The position numbers were made by a program, and so were the translations under genes. From contig DHGT01000108.1 in NCBI GenBank assembly GCA_002402905.1, positions 1 to 35,012 on the forward strand: a DNA stretch of 35,012 bases. Reading direction: 5' to 3'. Shown piece by piece: positions 7,886 to 15,468 of the stretch. The stretch comes from Desulfatitalea sp. UBA4791. Its GTDB lineage: Bacteria > Desulfobacterota > Desulfobacteria > Desulfobacterales > Desulfosarcinaceae. A model generated the notes under the pieces. The model did not search any database. It had not been told where the DNA came from and saw only the letters and a program-made list of their open reading frames with translations. Each line of letters opens with the position of its first letter. Positions within the stretch are counted from its first letter, which is position 1.

Positions 7886-8435
7886 CGTAAATCATCTCTT
7901 CGATGGTAAAATGCTCGTTGGTAAAAACACACAGGCCGGATGCGATCCGCATGGCGGCCTCGGCCACCTGGCGGGCATCCAGGGAGGTGTGTCGCAGCAG
8001 GGCGGTGGCCGCCGCCTGGGCCGCCACGCCACCCGAACCGATTCCGATGACCCCTTCATCCGGTTCTATCACATCGCCCGTCCCCGATATCAAAAACAGC
8101 TTTTGGGGATCGGCGGCAATCATCAAGGCTTCCAGCCGCCGCAGCATCTTGTCGGTGCGCCAATCCCGCGCCAGCTCGACGGCACTGCGGGTCAGATTAC
8201 CGTTGTAGCGCTCGAGCTTGGTTTCCAGACGCTCGGACAGATTCATGGCATCGGCCGTGGCACCGGCAAATCCGACCACGATCCGGTCATTGTAGATCCG
8301 GCGAACCTTGCGCGCTTTGTGCTTGATCACGGTGTTGTTCATGGTGACCTGCCCGTCACCGGCCAGGACCACGCGTCCCCCATGGCGCAGGGCCAGGATG
8401 GTGGTGCCGTGAAAATCATGGCTCGTTTGCGTCAT
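7863..8435 (-). CDS. hslV: ATP-dependent protease peptidase subunit HslV
   Basis: N-terminal threonine peptidase of the HslVU complex, a bacterial proteasome relative. 190 residues. The reading starts MTQTSHDFHG and is followed by TTILALRHGG. Thr11 is the expected catalytic residue after removal of a ten-residue propeptide, longer than the single Met removed in E. coli. The AGDGQVTM motif and GSGGVAAQAAATALL are in the expected places. It lies 27 bases after xerC and overlaps hslU by 23 bases. The xerC-hslV-hslU order is the same as the codV-clpQ-clpY arrangement in Bacillus. Confidence 0.97.
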   Translation of the reverse strand: MTQTSHDFHGTTILALRHGGRVVLAGDGQVTMNNTVIKHKARKVRRIYNDRIVVGFAGATADAMNLSERLETKLERYNGNLTRSAVELARDWRTDKMLRRLEALMIAADPQKLFLISGTGDVIEPDEGVIGIGSGGVAAQAAATALLRHTSLDARQVAEAAMRIASGLCVFTNEHFTIEEMIYDAGPETV

Positions 8436-8462
8436 GCGCTGCCTGCCTTTCGTTGGTCACGC

Positions 8463-9395
8463 CTATCGCCGGGGGTGGGCCTTGTCGTAAGCGGCCATCA
8501 ACCGGTCGATACTCACATGGGTATAGCGCTGGGTAGTGGAGAGGCTGCGATGTCCCAGCAACTCTTGCACCGATCGCAGATCAGCACCCGCGTCGAGCAG
8601 GTGGGTGGCGAACGAATGGCGCAGGGCATGAGGCGAAACGCCCATCTGCAACCCGCAGGCCCGTGCGAATTTATCCACCACCCGGGCAATGGACCGTGTG
8701 GTCAACCGCCCCTGGTCCTTGTTGAGGAAGAGGGCACCCTCGTCTGCCAATGGCGCGCCGCCCCCCTCGGACAAGGCGCTGCGGTAGGCCCGAATGGCTT
8801 CCACCGCCTTCCCGCCAATGGGGACGATGCGCTGTTTGTTCCCCTTGCCCAGCACCCGCATGGTCCCATTGCGTAGATCCACATCGGACACATTCAGGCC
8901 GGCCAATTCAGCTACCCGCACACCGCCCGAGTAGAGGGTCTCCAGGATCGCCCGGTTGCGCAGGCCCAACACATCCTCGGGAACAACGGCATCCAGCAGC
9001 CGGAACATGTCGTCGACCGAAAGGTAGTTGGGTATGGGCTTGCCGTGTTTGGGGGTCGGCACGTTTTCCGTGGGATTGTCGCGGACCTGGCCAAGGCGTT
9101 GCAAATGTTTGAAGAAAGAGCGGATCGACGCCAGTTTACGCGCGATGGTCGTCTTGCGGTTCCGGCCGTGTAAGAAAGCGAGGTAGCCGCGTAATTGCAT
9201 GGCATCCACCTCGCCGACCGTCAAGGTCAGACGCCGGCCTTCTCGCTTCGGGTCGTCCGCCGCTCCGGCCATGTACTCCACCAGCTCTTCAAGGTCGTGG
9301 CGATAGGCCCGCAGCGTATGGGCCGAATACCCCTTTTCGGCCGCCAGGCTTTCAATGAAACGATCGATAGAGACGAGCAGCAGAGTCGATCCCAT
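8463..9395 (-). CDS. xerC: Tyrosine recombinase, XerC type
   Basis: 310 residues from the ATG at 9395; an in-frame TTG at 9416 would add seven residues and is less likely. The N-terminal SAM-like core-binding domain (about 8-105) is followed by the catalytic domain. All catalytic positions are visible: Arg160 in SGGVRVAEL, Lys184 in GKGNK, His256 and Arg259 in HALRH, His282 in LLGHRS, and the nucleophile Tyr291 in QRYTHV. Xer recombinases resolve chromosome dimers at dif. Position beside hslVU supports a housekeeping XerC and argues against a phage integrase. No dif-like site was recognised in this window. The ribosome binding site is weak. Confidence 0.93.
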   Translation of the reverse strand: MGSTLLLVSIDRFIESLAAEKGYSAHTLRAYRHDLEELVEYMAGAADDPKREGRRLTLTVGEVDAMQLRGYLAFLHGRNRKTTIARKLASIRSFFKHLQRLGQVRDNPTENVPTPKHGKPIPNYLSVDDMFRLLDAVVPEDVLGLRNRAILETLYSGGVRVAELAGLNVSDVDLRNGTMRVLGKGNKQRIVPIGGKAVEAIRAYRSALSEGGGAPLADEGALFLNKDQGRLTTRSIARVVDKFARACGLQMGVSPHALRHSFATHLLDAGADLRSVQELLGHRSLSTTQRYTHVSIDRLMAAYDKAHPRR

Positions 9396-9536
9396 GGTTT
9401 GCCGATTCCCCGTCAATGGTAGGCGGAACCGGCCGCATCCAAACCCGGTGGCCGGTTCCCATCACGTGCCTCCCAAGGGATTGCGGCCGTCGCACGACGG
9501 CATTCACCTGTTCCATGCCGCCGGTGGTTGCAACTC
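9396..9536. other. Gap between the Rho_N-like gene and xerC with two hairpins
   Basis: About 140 bases. It contains a 10-bp perfect stem at 9425-9459 and a 7-bp stem GCCGTCG-CA-CGACGGC at 9486-9501. Neither has a T-run after it in either direction. No ORF with a ribosome binding site was seen. These may be weak terminators or mRNA-stability structures between two minus-strand genes. Confidence 0.6.
9425..9459. terminator. 10-bp GC-rich hairpin between genes
   Basis: GGAACCGGCC (9425-9434) pairs perfectly with GGCCGGTTCC (9450-9459) around a 15-base loop. There is no U-tract, so intrinsic termination is uncertain. It lies after the stop of the Rho_N-like gene and before xerC on the minus strand. 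Confidence 0.4.
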
Positions 9537-9863
9537 CTAAGCCGCCCTTCGGGTTTTCTTCTTCAGCTTGGATATCTGCCGCCGGAAGCGGGTGGCCAAG
9601 GTCTTGTCTTTTGCGGTCAGGGCTTCCTGACGTTTGGTTTTCAGCCCCTTGAGCTTGCTTTTTATCTCCTTGGTCGAAGCCCCGGCCTTGGCCTTGGGGG
9701 AATCGGTGATCCCCCTCACCTCTTTGATCACTTCCAGCAATTCCGGTTTGTTCATCCCATGAACGCCGACCAGCCCCTCGATTTGAAGAGCGATCTCCCG
9801 CAACTCCTTAACTGTCATTTTATCGAGCGGCTTTTCCTTTACGTCTTTTTTCTTACCCCCCAT
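9537..9863 (-). CDS. Small basic protein with a Rho N-terminal (Rho_N/SAP-like) domain
   Basis: 108 residues. The segment at about 12-48 (DKMTVKELREIALQIEG, then GVHGMNKPELLEVIKEV) matches the helix-extended-loop-helix pattern of the Rho termination factor N-terminal domain. The rest (about 60-108) is very rich in Lys and Arg and probably a helical or coiled-coil tail ending KLKKKTRRAA. No Rho RNA-binding OB fold or ATPase is present, so this is not Rho itself. A nucleic-acid-binding role is inferred from composition and domain; the function is unknown. It has AAAGGAG about 12 bases before the ATG. A structured segment lies upstream (candidate RNA at 9906-10050). Confidence 0.85.
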   Translation of the reverse strand: MGGKKKDVKEKPLDKMTVKELREIALQIEGLVGVHGMNKPELLEVIKEVRGITDSPKAKAGASTKEIKSKLKGLKTKRQEALTAKDKTLATRFRRQISKLKKKTRRAA

Positions 9864-9905
9864 CTTCGTTCACTTCTCCTTTCCGGTCGTCGGTCTCAAA
9901 GCAGC

Positions 9906-9931
9906 AGCGGAGGCTGTTTGGAGCCTCCGCT
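9906..9931. terminator. 10-bp hairpin without a U-tract
   Basis: AGCGGAGGCT pairs perfectly with AGCCTCCGCT around the loop GTTTGG. It lies about 40 bases before the Rho_N-like start on the minus strand. The missing T-run makes intrinsic termination uncertain. Confidence 0.45.
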
Positions 9932-10050
9932 AAAGTTCCAACATAGACGGCCACAGCATGTGACGCCCGGTTTGTGCCAGCGCTCCGGTGGAACCGCCCG
10001 GGCAGGCGCAGCACCATGGCATCCATGGGGCCTCGGCTCTCATCTTAAAA
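9906..10050 (-). ncRNA. Candidate structured small RNA or 5' leader
   Basis: Proposed from three signals: an exact TTGACA at 10080-10085 with a weak -10 (TTAGTT, 10057-10062) at 17-base spacing; an internal region with pairable GC-rich segments (GCCCGG with CCGGGC, and CATGG-ATG-CCATG); and a closing hairpin at 9906-9931. It does not match the conserved core of SRP RNA, tmRNA or RNase P by eye. 6S RNA cannot be excluded. It could equally be the untranslated leader of the Rho_N-like gene. Confidence 0.3.
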
Positions 10051-10056
10051 GGGCAT

Positions 10057-10085
10057 AACTAACCTATCCCGCTATAAAATGTCAA
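10057..10085 (-). promoter_or_regulatory. Promoter-like sequence with exact -35
   Basis: TTGACA (complement of 10080-10085), 17-base spacer, TTAGTT (complement of 10057-10062). The -35 is perfect and the -10 is poor. It would drive the candidate RNA or the Rho_N-like gene. Confidence 0.35.
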
Positions 10086-10132
10086 TGTTCAAGCGAGCAA
10101 CTTTCGAAAAACTTCGATCGGTCCGGCCGGCC

Positions 10133-10882
10133 CTAATCCTTCTTGCGCTCCATGAATACCTTGAACAGATCGATGGGTAACGGAAAGATGGTGGTGGAAT
10201 TGTTCTCTGATGCCATTTCGCGCATGGTCTGCAAATAGCGCAGCTGCATGGCCATGGGGTGATCGGCGATGATCTGGGCGGCCTCGGCCAGCCGGTCGGC
10301 GGCCTGGAATTCGCCCTCGGCGTTGATCACCTTGGCGCGCCGCTCGCGTTCGGCTTCGGCCTGCTTGGCCATGGCGCGCTGCATTTCCACCGGCAGGTCG
10401 ATGTGTTTCAACTCCACGGTGGCCACCTTGATGCCCCAGGGGTCGGTATGGGTGTCCAGGATCTCCTGCAACTGGTTGTTGATTTTTTCCCGATCCGAGA
10501 GCAGTTCGTCCAGCTCGGCCTGGCCGCAGACGCTGCGCAGGGTCGTCTGGGCCAGTTGGGACATGGCGTAAGCGTAATTTTCCACTTCCACGATGGCCTT
10601 GGTCGGATCCACGACCCTGAAATAGATCACCGCATTGACCTTGACCGACACGTTGTCCCGGGTGATGACGTCCTGGGGATCGACGTCCGTGGCCACCAGG
10701 CGCATGCTCACCCGTTGCATGCGATCGATCACGGGAATGAGAATGATCAACCCGGGTCCCTTGGCCTGGATCACCCGCCCCAGACGGAAGATCACACCGC
10801 GCTCGTATTCGTTGAGGATTTTGATGGCCGACCAAAGAAAGAGCAGGACCAGGACGACGATGGTGACAAAGGGTGCAAACAT
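10133..10882 (-). CDS. Slipin (stomatin/prohibitin-family membrane protein)
   Basis: 249 residues from the ATG at 10882, chosen because GGAGGT lies 7 bases upstream; an upstream ATG at 10912 lacks a ribosome binding site. One N-terminal membrane segment (about 3-21) is followed by the SPFH/band-7 domain (about 22-190: ERGVIFRLGR, GLIILIPVIDRM, DVITRDNVSVKVNAVIYFRV). A helical region rich in Ala, Glu and Arg (AKQAEAERERRAKVINAEGE) comes next. Slipins scaffold membrane microdomains and are typically encoded with an NfeD protease, as here, where nfeD is directly upstream. In archaea the NfeD partner cleaves the C-terminus of its stomatin. No signal of special function beyond this pairing. Confidence 0.95.
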   Translation of the reverse strand: MFAPFVTIVVLVLLFLWSAIKILNEYERGVIFRLGRVIQAKGPGLIILIPVIDRMQRVSMRLVATDVDPQDVITRDNVSVKVNAVIYFRVVDPTKAIVEVENYAYAMSQLAQTTLRSVCGQAELDELLSDREKINNQLQEILDTHTDPWGIKVATVELKHIDLPVEMQRAMAKQAEAERERRAKVINAEGEFQAADRLAEAAQIIADHPMAMQLRYLQTMREMASENNSTTIFPLPIDLFKVFMERKKD

Positions 10883-10971
10883 GTGAATACCTCCATGTGT
10901 AGCAGTGCACATCTGAAAATGACCGACTCGCCCGATCCGCCAAGCCCCTGCCTATCGTTGAGCCGTCGGTC

Positions 10972-12270
10972 TCATGCTTCCGACTTGAGGGCCGCCACGG
11001 TGAGGGTCAGACGATCCACCGCTTGCACGACCACCTTGCTGCCGACGGTAGCCGGATCCTTGAATCGGGCTTGCCAAAGCTCGCCATGAACCAGCACCTT
11101 TCCCTCCTTCCCATCGACCTGTTTCACCACCCCCACCTCACCGACGAGGCCCTCCGAACCGCCATACGGCCGATGGGCATGGGCCCGGACCACGAGGGTC
11201 ACCACGGCGATGAAAAAACCGGAAATGGTCAGCACGGTCGGGATCAACAGCTGCCAAGCCACCTGGAATTCGGGTCCGGCGCCCTTGAACAACATGAGCG
11301 ATCCCAGGGTCAGGCTCAGCACACCGGCCACGCTGAGCATGCCGAAACTGGTGACCTTGATCTCCAGGATGAAAAAGATCACCGCCAGCAGGATCAGGAG
11401 AATGCCGGCGATGTTCACTGGAAGCGTCTGAAAGGAGAAGAAGGCCAGGATGAGGGCAATGGCGCCGATGACCCCCGGGAAGATGGCGCCCGGCTGGGAC
11501 AGTTCGAAATAGAGCCCGGCCAGACCGATCATAAACAGGATATAGGCGATGTTGGGATCGCTGATCACCTTGAGAATTTTAATGCGTAGATTGGGCGTGA
11601 TTTCGGTAATCTCGGCGCCGGAAACCTTCAATGGCCCCTTGCCGCGGACCTCCCGGCCGTCGATCCTGGCGATCAGATCCGCCATGTCTCTGGCCACCAG
11701 GTCGATGACGTTGAGTTCGAGGGCTTCGGCAGCGGTCACGGAAACGCTTTCGCGGATCGCCTTTTCGGCCCACTCTCCGTTGCGGTCCCGACGCTTGGCG
11801 ATGCCCTGGGTAAAGGCCACCAGGTCGTTGACGACCTTGTCGGTCATGGTCTTCTCGAGTTCCTGACCGCCGCCGGCCACCGGATGGGCCGCTCCGATGT
11901 TGGTGCCGGGCGCCATGGCGGCGATATCGGCGGCCATGGTGATCATCACGCCCGCGGAAGCGGCCCGGGCGCCGCTCGGGTAGACATAGACCACCACCGG
12001 AATCTGGGACGCGTAAATCGCCTGCACGATCCTGCGCATGGACTCGACCGCGCCGCCCGGCGTGTCGAGCTGGATGATCAGGCAGGCCGCCCCAGCTTCA
12101 GAGGCCTTCTCCATGGCGTCTTCCAGAAACTCGGCCACCCCCGGACCGATGGGATCGGCCACGACGACGGTCATGACCGTACCCGCGGTGTCGGTCTCGG
12201 CGCGGGCGCTGAAAGCCGGCCCTCCTATGAACATCGCGACGATACATGCCCAGCCCAAGATCCAACGCAT
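10972..12270 (-). CDS. nfeD: Membrane-bound ClpP-class serine protease, NfeD family
   Basis: 432 residues. A signal peptide (about 1-24, cut near SARAE) leads into a ClpP-like protease domain (about 30-225). The catalytic dyad is visible: Ser105 in RAASAG and Lys145 in MTDKVVND. LDTPGG at about 68-73 is the conserved oxyanion-region motif. Four to five membrane segments follow (about 245-370) and then a C-terminal OB-fold NfeD domain (about 375-432: GLVGEVGVVKQVDGKEGKVLVHGELWQA). This full-length form goes with a slipin, encoded 89 bases downstream. AGGAG lies 7 bases before the ATG. It probably acts in membrane protein quality control; this is inference from the family. Confidence 0.95.
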   Translation of the reverse strand: MRWILGWACIVAMFIGGPAFSARAETDTAGTVMTVVVADPIGPGVAEFLEDAMEKASEAGAACLIIQLDTPGGAVESMRRIVQAIYASQIPVVVYVYPSGARAASAGVMITMAADIAAMAPGTNIGAAHPVAGGGQELEKTMTDKVVNDLVAFTQGIAKRRDRNGEWAEKAIRESVSVTAAEALELNVIDLVARDMADLIARIDGREVRGKGPLKVSGAEITEITPNLRIKILKVISDPNIAYILFMIGLAGLYFELSQPGAIFPGVIGAIALILAFFSFQTLPVNIAGILLILLAVIFFILEIKVTSFGMLSVAGVLSLTLGSLMLFKGAGPEFQVAWQLLIPTVLTISGFFIAVVTLVVRAHAHRPYGGSEGLVGEVGVVKQVDGKEGKVLVHGELWQARFKDPATVGSKVVVQAVDRLTLTVAALKSEA

Positions 12271-12319
12271 GCGGCATCTCCTCTGTCACATTCCCATCTC
12301 ATGATCGTTTTGAAACATT

Positions 12320-13042
12320 CTATAGCGGGATCCGCAAGAACGCCATGATCTTTTTCACGTCTTCCCAGACCAGCTTCTTCTTGTCCGGCTCGCGCAGCAG
12401 GTAGGCGGGATGGTAGGTGGGCATCACCTTGATACCCCCCCGGTCGTGAAAACGGCCACGCAACCGGGATACCGGCTGGTCGGTATCGAGCAGGACCTGG
12501 GTGGCGACGCTGCCCAGGGCGCAAATCACCTTGGGACCGACCACCTGGATCTGGCGCTCGAGGAAAGGGCGGCAGGTTCGAATCTCAGCGGGTTCCGGAT
12601 TGCGGTTGCCGGGCGGCCGGCACTTGACCACATTGCAAATATAGACCTGCTCGCGGGTCAGATGCATGGCTTCGATGATCCGGGTGAGCAACTGGCCGGC
12701 CGGTCCGACGAAAACCTTTCCGCTACGGTCCTCTTCGGCCCCCGGGCCCTCGCCGACGAACATCAATTCGGCCCGGGGGTTGCCTTCCCCAAACACCAGA
12801 TGGGTCCGCCCGGCGCTCAACAAGCACCTGCGGCAATCTCCCAGATCGTCTCGAATCGCGGCCAGGGTATCCGCCGGAGCATCTTCGGACCGGGCGGCCG
12901 GGGCCGGCCGGGACCAGGTGTTCAGGATGGCCAGGGTCTGCGGCGAACACGCGAACCCCTGGCATCCCCACCGCGACAACTGCAGCAAGGTGTCGCGCAG
13001 GGCTTCGAGGGGATCGTTGACAGTAGCGGGGTCTTGTTTCAC
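12320..13042 (-). CDS. udg: Uracil-DNA glycosylase, family 4 (iron-sulfur type)
   Basis: 240 residues. Removes uracil from DNA arising by cytosine deamination, starting base-excision repair. GEGPGAEED (97-105) and FVGPAGQLL (111-119) form motif A and the uracil pocket; MPTYHPAYLLR near the C-terminus is the DNA-intercalating motif. Four cysteines fit the [4Fe-4S] ligands: Cys70 and Cys73 in DCRRC, Cys141 in KCRPPGNR, and Cys157. The N-terminal 55 residues are poorly conserved. The start is GTG (13040-13042), 9 bases after the coaBC stop, with a weak ribosome binding site, so coupling to coaBC is likely. Family 4 members are common in thermophiles and anaerobes. Confidence 0.95.
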   Translation of the reverse strand: MKQDPATVNDPLEALRDTLLQLSRWGCQGFACSPQTLAILNTWSRPAPAARSEDAPADTLAAIRDDLGDCRRCLLSAGRTHLVFGEGNPRAELMFVGEGPGAEEDRSGKVFVGPAGQLLTRIIEAMHLTREQVYICNVVKCRPPGNRNPEPAEIRTCRPFLERQIQVVGPKVICALGSVATQVLLDTDQPVSRLRGRFHDRGGIKVMPTYHPAYLLREPDKKKLVWEDVKKIMAFLRIPL

Positions 13043-13051
13043 GGGTGATAT

Positions 13052-14278
13052 CTAACGCAATGACGTCGCGTCGTCCGCTGCAACCATCAGGGCGGCGATA
13101 CGGTCGAGGAGGATACCGGCCAACTCGGTTTTGGGCATGAGCCCGATCTCTTCGCGGCGACCGTCACGAAACAAAAAGGTCGCCCGGTTGGTGTCGGCCT
13201 GAAAACCCGCCTCCGGCGAACCGATGTGATTGGCGACGATCATATCCAGGTTTTTGGCCGCCAGCTTTCCCCTGGCAAAAGATTCCATGTCATGGGTTTC
13301 GGCGGCGAAACCGACCAGGATCTGACGGGTTTTGCGCTCCCCCAACGCCTTGAGGATGTCCTGGGTCCGCTCCAGTTGGATCACCATTTCGGCGTCTTCC
13401 TTCTTGATCTTGCGGTCGGAAACCGCCATCGGTCGGAAATCGGCCACCGCGGCCGTCTTGATGATCACCTGGTGGCCATCCATCTCGGCCAACACCGCCT
13501 CGGCCATCTCGGCGGCGCTGGTCACCCGGATCAGGCGAACCCCATCGGGCGGCGCGAGAGCGGTAGGACCGGAAACCAGCGTCACCTCGGCACCGCGCAT
13601 GGCGGCGACGCGCGCGATGGCATAGCCCATCTTGCCTGACGAAGGGTTGGTGATGAAGCGCACCGGGTCGATGGCCTCACGGGTCGGGCCGGCCGTGACC
13701 AGCACGCGGCGGCCGCAAAAGTCTGCAGGCTGGAACAAGGCACGCACCGCATCCATGATGATGGCCGGATCCGGCAGGCGGCCGGGCCCCACCGTGCCGC
13801 AGGCCAGTTCGCCGCTGCCCGGTTCGAGCACCTTGTATCCATAAGACTTCAACCGCTCCAGATTGTGCTGGACCTGCGGACTCTGGTACATATTGGTATT
13901 CATGGCCGGGCAAACCAACACCGGGCAGGTGACGGCCAGCATGAAGGTGCTCAAGGCATCGTCTGCGATGCCGCCGGCCAGTTTGCCGATGATATTGGCC
14001 GTGGCCGGTGCGATGACGACCGCGTCGGATTCCTGGGCCCAGTGGATATGCTGTATGGCCGCCTCGTCCGAGGTTTCGAACAGGGTACGACACACCTTTT
14101 GCTGACTGAGGGCCTCGAAGGTCATGGGCCCGATAAAGTACCCCGCGTTATCGGTCATGATGACGCGGACCAGGGCCTCCTCCTTGACGAGCAAACGTAC
14201 CAGCTCGGCGGCTTTGTAAGCGGCAATACCGCCGCACACACCGAGCGTGATCCGTTTTCCAGGCATTGGGAATCCCAT
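13052..14278 (-). CDS. coaBC: Bifunctional phosphopantothenoylcysteine decarboxylase / phosphopantothenate-cysteine ligase
   Basis: Two successive steps of coenzyme A synthesis in one cytoplasmic protein of 408 residues. The N-terminal CoaC flavoprotein half (about 1-185) has GVCGGIAAYKA (13-23), the catalytic His region IQHIHW (75-80), PAMNTNMY (124-131) and the substrate-clamp Cys160 in ELACGTVGPGRL. The CoaB half begins near residue 188 (RRVLVTAGPTREAIDPVRF) and contains NPSSGKMGYAIA and the nucleotide-binding KIKK loop. The ATG at 14278 is used; a later Met (residue 5) is an alternative. The gene is followed closely by the glycosylase gene. Confidence 0.97.
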   Translation of the reverse strand: MGFPMPGKRITLGVCGGIAAYKAAELVRLLVKEEALVRVIMTDNAGYFIGPMTFEALSQQKVCRTLFETSDEAAIQHIHWAQESDAVVIAPATANIIGKLAGGIADDALSTFMLAVTCPVLVCPAMNTNMYQSPQVQHNLERLKSYGYKVLEPGSGELACGTVGPGRLPDPAIIMDAVRALFQPADFCGRRVLVTAGPTREAIDPVRFITNPSSGKMGYAIARVAAMRGAEVTLVSGPTALAPPDGVRLIRVTSAAEMAEAVLAEMDGHQVIIKTAAVADFRPMAVSDRKIKKEDAEMVIQLERTQDILKALGERKTRQILVGFAAETHDMESFARGKLAAKNLDMIVANHIGSPEAGFQADTNRATFLFRDGRREEIGLMPKTELAGILLDRIAALMVAADDATSLR

Positions 14279-14387
14279 ACCCCCCCTTTTATGCAGCGCC
14301 TGTTTGCCATCACCTATGCATGGGCACGATGCGTGTTACCAGCCACATCATGAGAAATATGCCGGTGTGGCCATTTGTGGATGGGTG

Positions 14388-14888
14388 TTATTTGTGAAGG
14401 CCGTCTTGGGTCACCTTGCTGGTCGGCGCCACCCAGATTTCAACCTTGGTGCTGAACTGGCCGTCGGTAATGGCAATGGCGCACCAACGGGTCGCCTTTT
14501 CGAACAGCAGCAAGGATCGCGCCGATCGAAAAGATCCAACCTTGCTCCAACCATCCACCGGCATCTTGCTTTCAAAAAAGGAGACGAGCGAATTGGCATC
14601 TACGCCCCCGCTCATCACCAGCACGCCCGACGTCATGCCGGCCGTATTCATGACGAACGACTCCTTCTTGTCGGCCTTCAAATCCCGCGGCAGCATGACA
14701 TCACCGAAATCCAGGTAGATGGGGCCGGTGTCCTGGGCCGCAACCGCCGGGGCCGCAGCCACGGTGTCGGTCGAAGCATTTCCTTCATCCTTGCCTTTTA
14801 GGGTCGAACACCCGGAAACTAAAAAAAGAACGACGCCTATCCAGACCAACGCACTGACCAACAGTCTATGGCCGACTAAATTCTTCAT
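14388..14888 (-). CDS. Conserved lipoprotein of unknown function
   Basis: 166 residues. A membrane segment and lipobox LVSGC with Cys27 indicate a lipid-anchored envelope protein. A low-complexity Ala/Asp/Thr linker (30-52) is followed by a compact domain at about 56-160. It opens YLDFGDVMLPRDLKADK and contains VLVMSGGVDANSLVSFFESKM, a hydrophobic strand RSLLLFEKA, and a C-terminal VEIWVAP. I recognise the pattern as a family seen beside septation and CoA genes in Desulfobacterota but know no function for it. AAGGAGGG directly precedes the ATG. It lies between the TPR-like gene and coaBC, all on the minus strand. Confidence 0.8.
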   Translation of the reverse strand: MKNLVGHRLLVSALVWIGVVLFLVSGCSTLKGKDEGNASTDTVAAAPAVAAQDTGPIYLDFGDVMLPRDLKADKKESFVMNTAGMTSGVLVMSGGVDANSLVSFFESKMPVDGWSKVGSFRSARSLLLFEKATRWCAIAITDGQFSTKVEIWVAPTSKVTQDGLHK

Positions 14889-14910
14889 CTTCTTCCCTCC
14901 TTGAATAAAG

Positions 14911-15168
14911 CTATAGTGTTCGCTCTCTTTTCTTTTTCTCCCTTAACAGATCGATCCATTCCCGCAATAAAAGCTGGGCATCTCTAAGGGTAGGCGCCTG
15001 CCGCCTGACAATCTCCTGTTCGATATCTTCCAGGGCCCTTTTCAATTCTGCGTCCCTTGGATTTTGGACTGCAAGATAACGATATATTTCGGCTGCTTTG
15101 AGCAAATAGCCCTGCTCGGCATACAGCCTGGCCATGGTCGCCGTGTAGAACTCGGATGATTCGTTCAT
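14911..15168 (-). CDS. Small TPR-like protein
   Basis: 85 residues. The segment at about 6-50 (YTATMARLYAEQGYLLKAAEIYRYLAVQNP split over two helices, then DAELKRALEDIEQEI) has the spacing of a single tetratricopeptide repeat plus a capping helix. The C-terminal part is a charged helix (LLREWIDLLREKKKRE). No signal peptide. GAGG lies 2-3 bases before the ATG and the ftsB stop is 9 bases upstream, so it is probably translated with ftsB. The partner is unknown; its place beside ftsB and murJ suggests an envelope or division link, which is inference. Confidence 0.75.
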   Translation of the reverse strand: MNESSEFYTATMARLYAEQGYLLKAAEIYRYLAVQNPRDAELKRALEDIEQEIVRRQAPTLRDAQLLLREWIDLLREKKKRERTL

Positions 15169-15177
15169 TTCCTCAGG

Positions 15178-15468
15178 TTACTTGGTGTTGCTGTTAAATT
15201 TAAAAATGAGTTCGTCGGAGCGGATCATGCCAAGCTCCTGGCGGGCGACATTTTCAAGAAATGCCGGATCGTTCTGTAACCGATCGATGGTCCGGTACAT
15301 CTGCAGAATTTCCTGGGTGAGGGATTCGTTGGCACTCACCAATTGGGCATGGGCCGATTGCATGCGGCGCCGCTCGACCCATCCGTTGTCGCCGAAAACG
15401 ATCACCAAAAGAAGAAAAAACATAGCGATGCCGGTGAAAGCGATCGATATTTTCTGTTTGCGGTTCAC
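15178..15468 (-). CDS. ftsB: Septum formation initiator, FtsB/DivIC family
   Basis: 96 residues: a short basic cytoplasmic N-terminus, one membrane segment (about 9-26), then a periplasmic coiled coil (about 32-66) and the conserved FLENVARQELGMIRSDELIF region typical of FtsB/DivIC. In the divisome it bridges FtsL and FtsQ. The start is GTG (15466-15468) and overlaps the murJ TGA by four bases (GTGA), a clear sign of translational coupling. The family assignment comes from the layout and the ARQELG(M)I/RxDE motif; FtsB and DivIC names are not separable here. Confidence 0.9.
   Translation of the reverse strand: MNRKQKISIAFTGIAMFFLLLVIVFGDNGWVERRRMQSAHAQLVSANESLTQEILQMYRTIDRLQNDPAFLENVARQELGMIRSDELIFKFNSNTK

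Larger units (their letters stand above)
9864..10132. other. 269-base gap between slipin and Rho_N-like genes
   Basis: No plausible ORF. On the minus strand it carries a promoter-like sequence (10057-10085), several GC-rich palindromes between 9940 and 10040, and a 10-bp hairpin at 9906-9931. See the candidate RNA entry. Confidence 0.6.

Noticed and set aside
8463..9395. Tyrosine recombinase as a phage or island integrase
   Set aside because: Its position beside hslVU and its normal length and motifs fit housekeeping XerC. No attachment site, tRNA or phage genes were seen.
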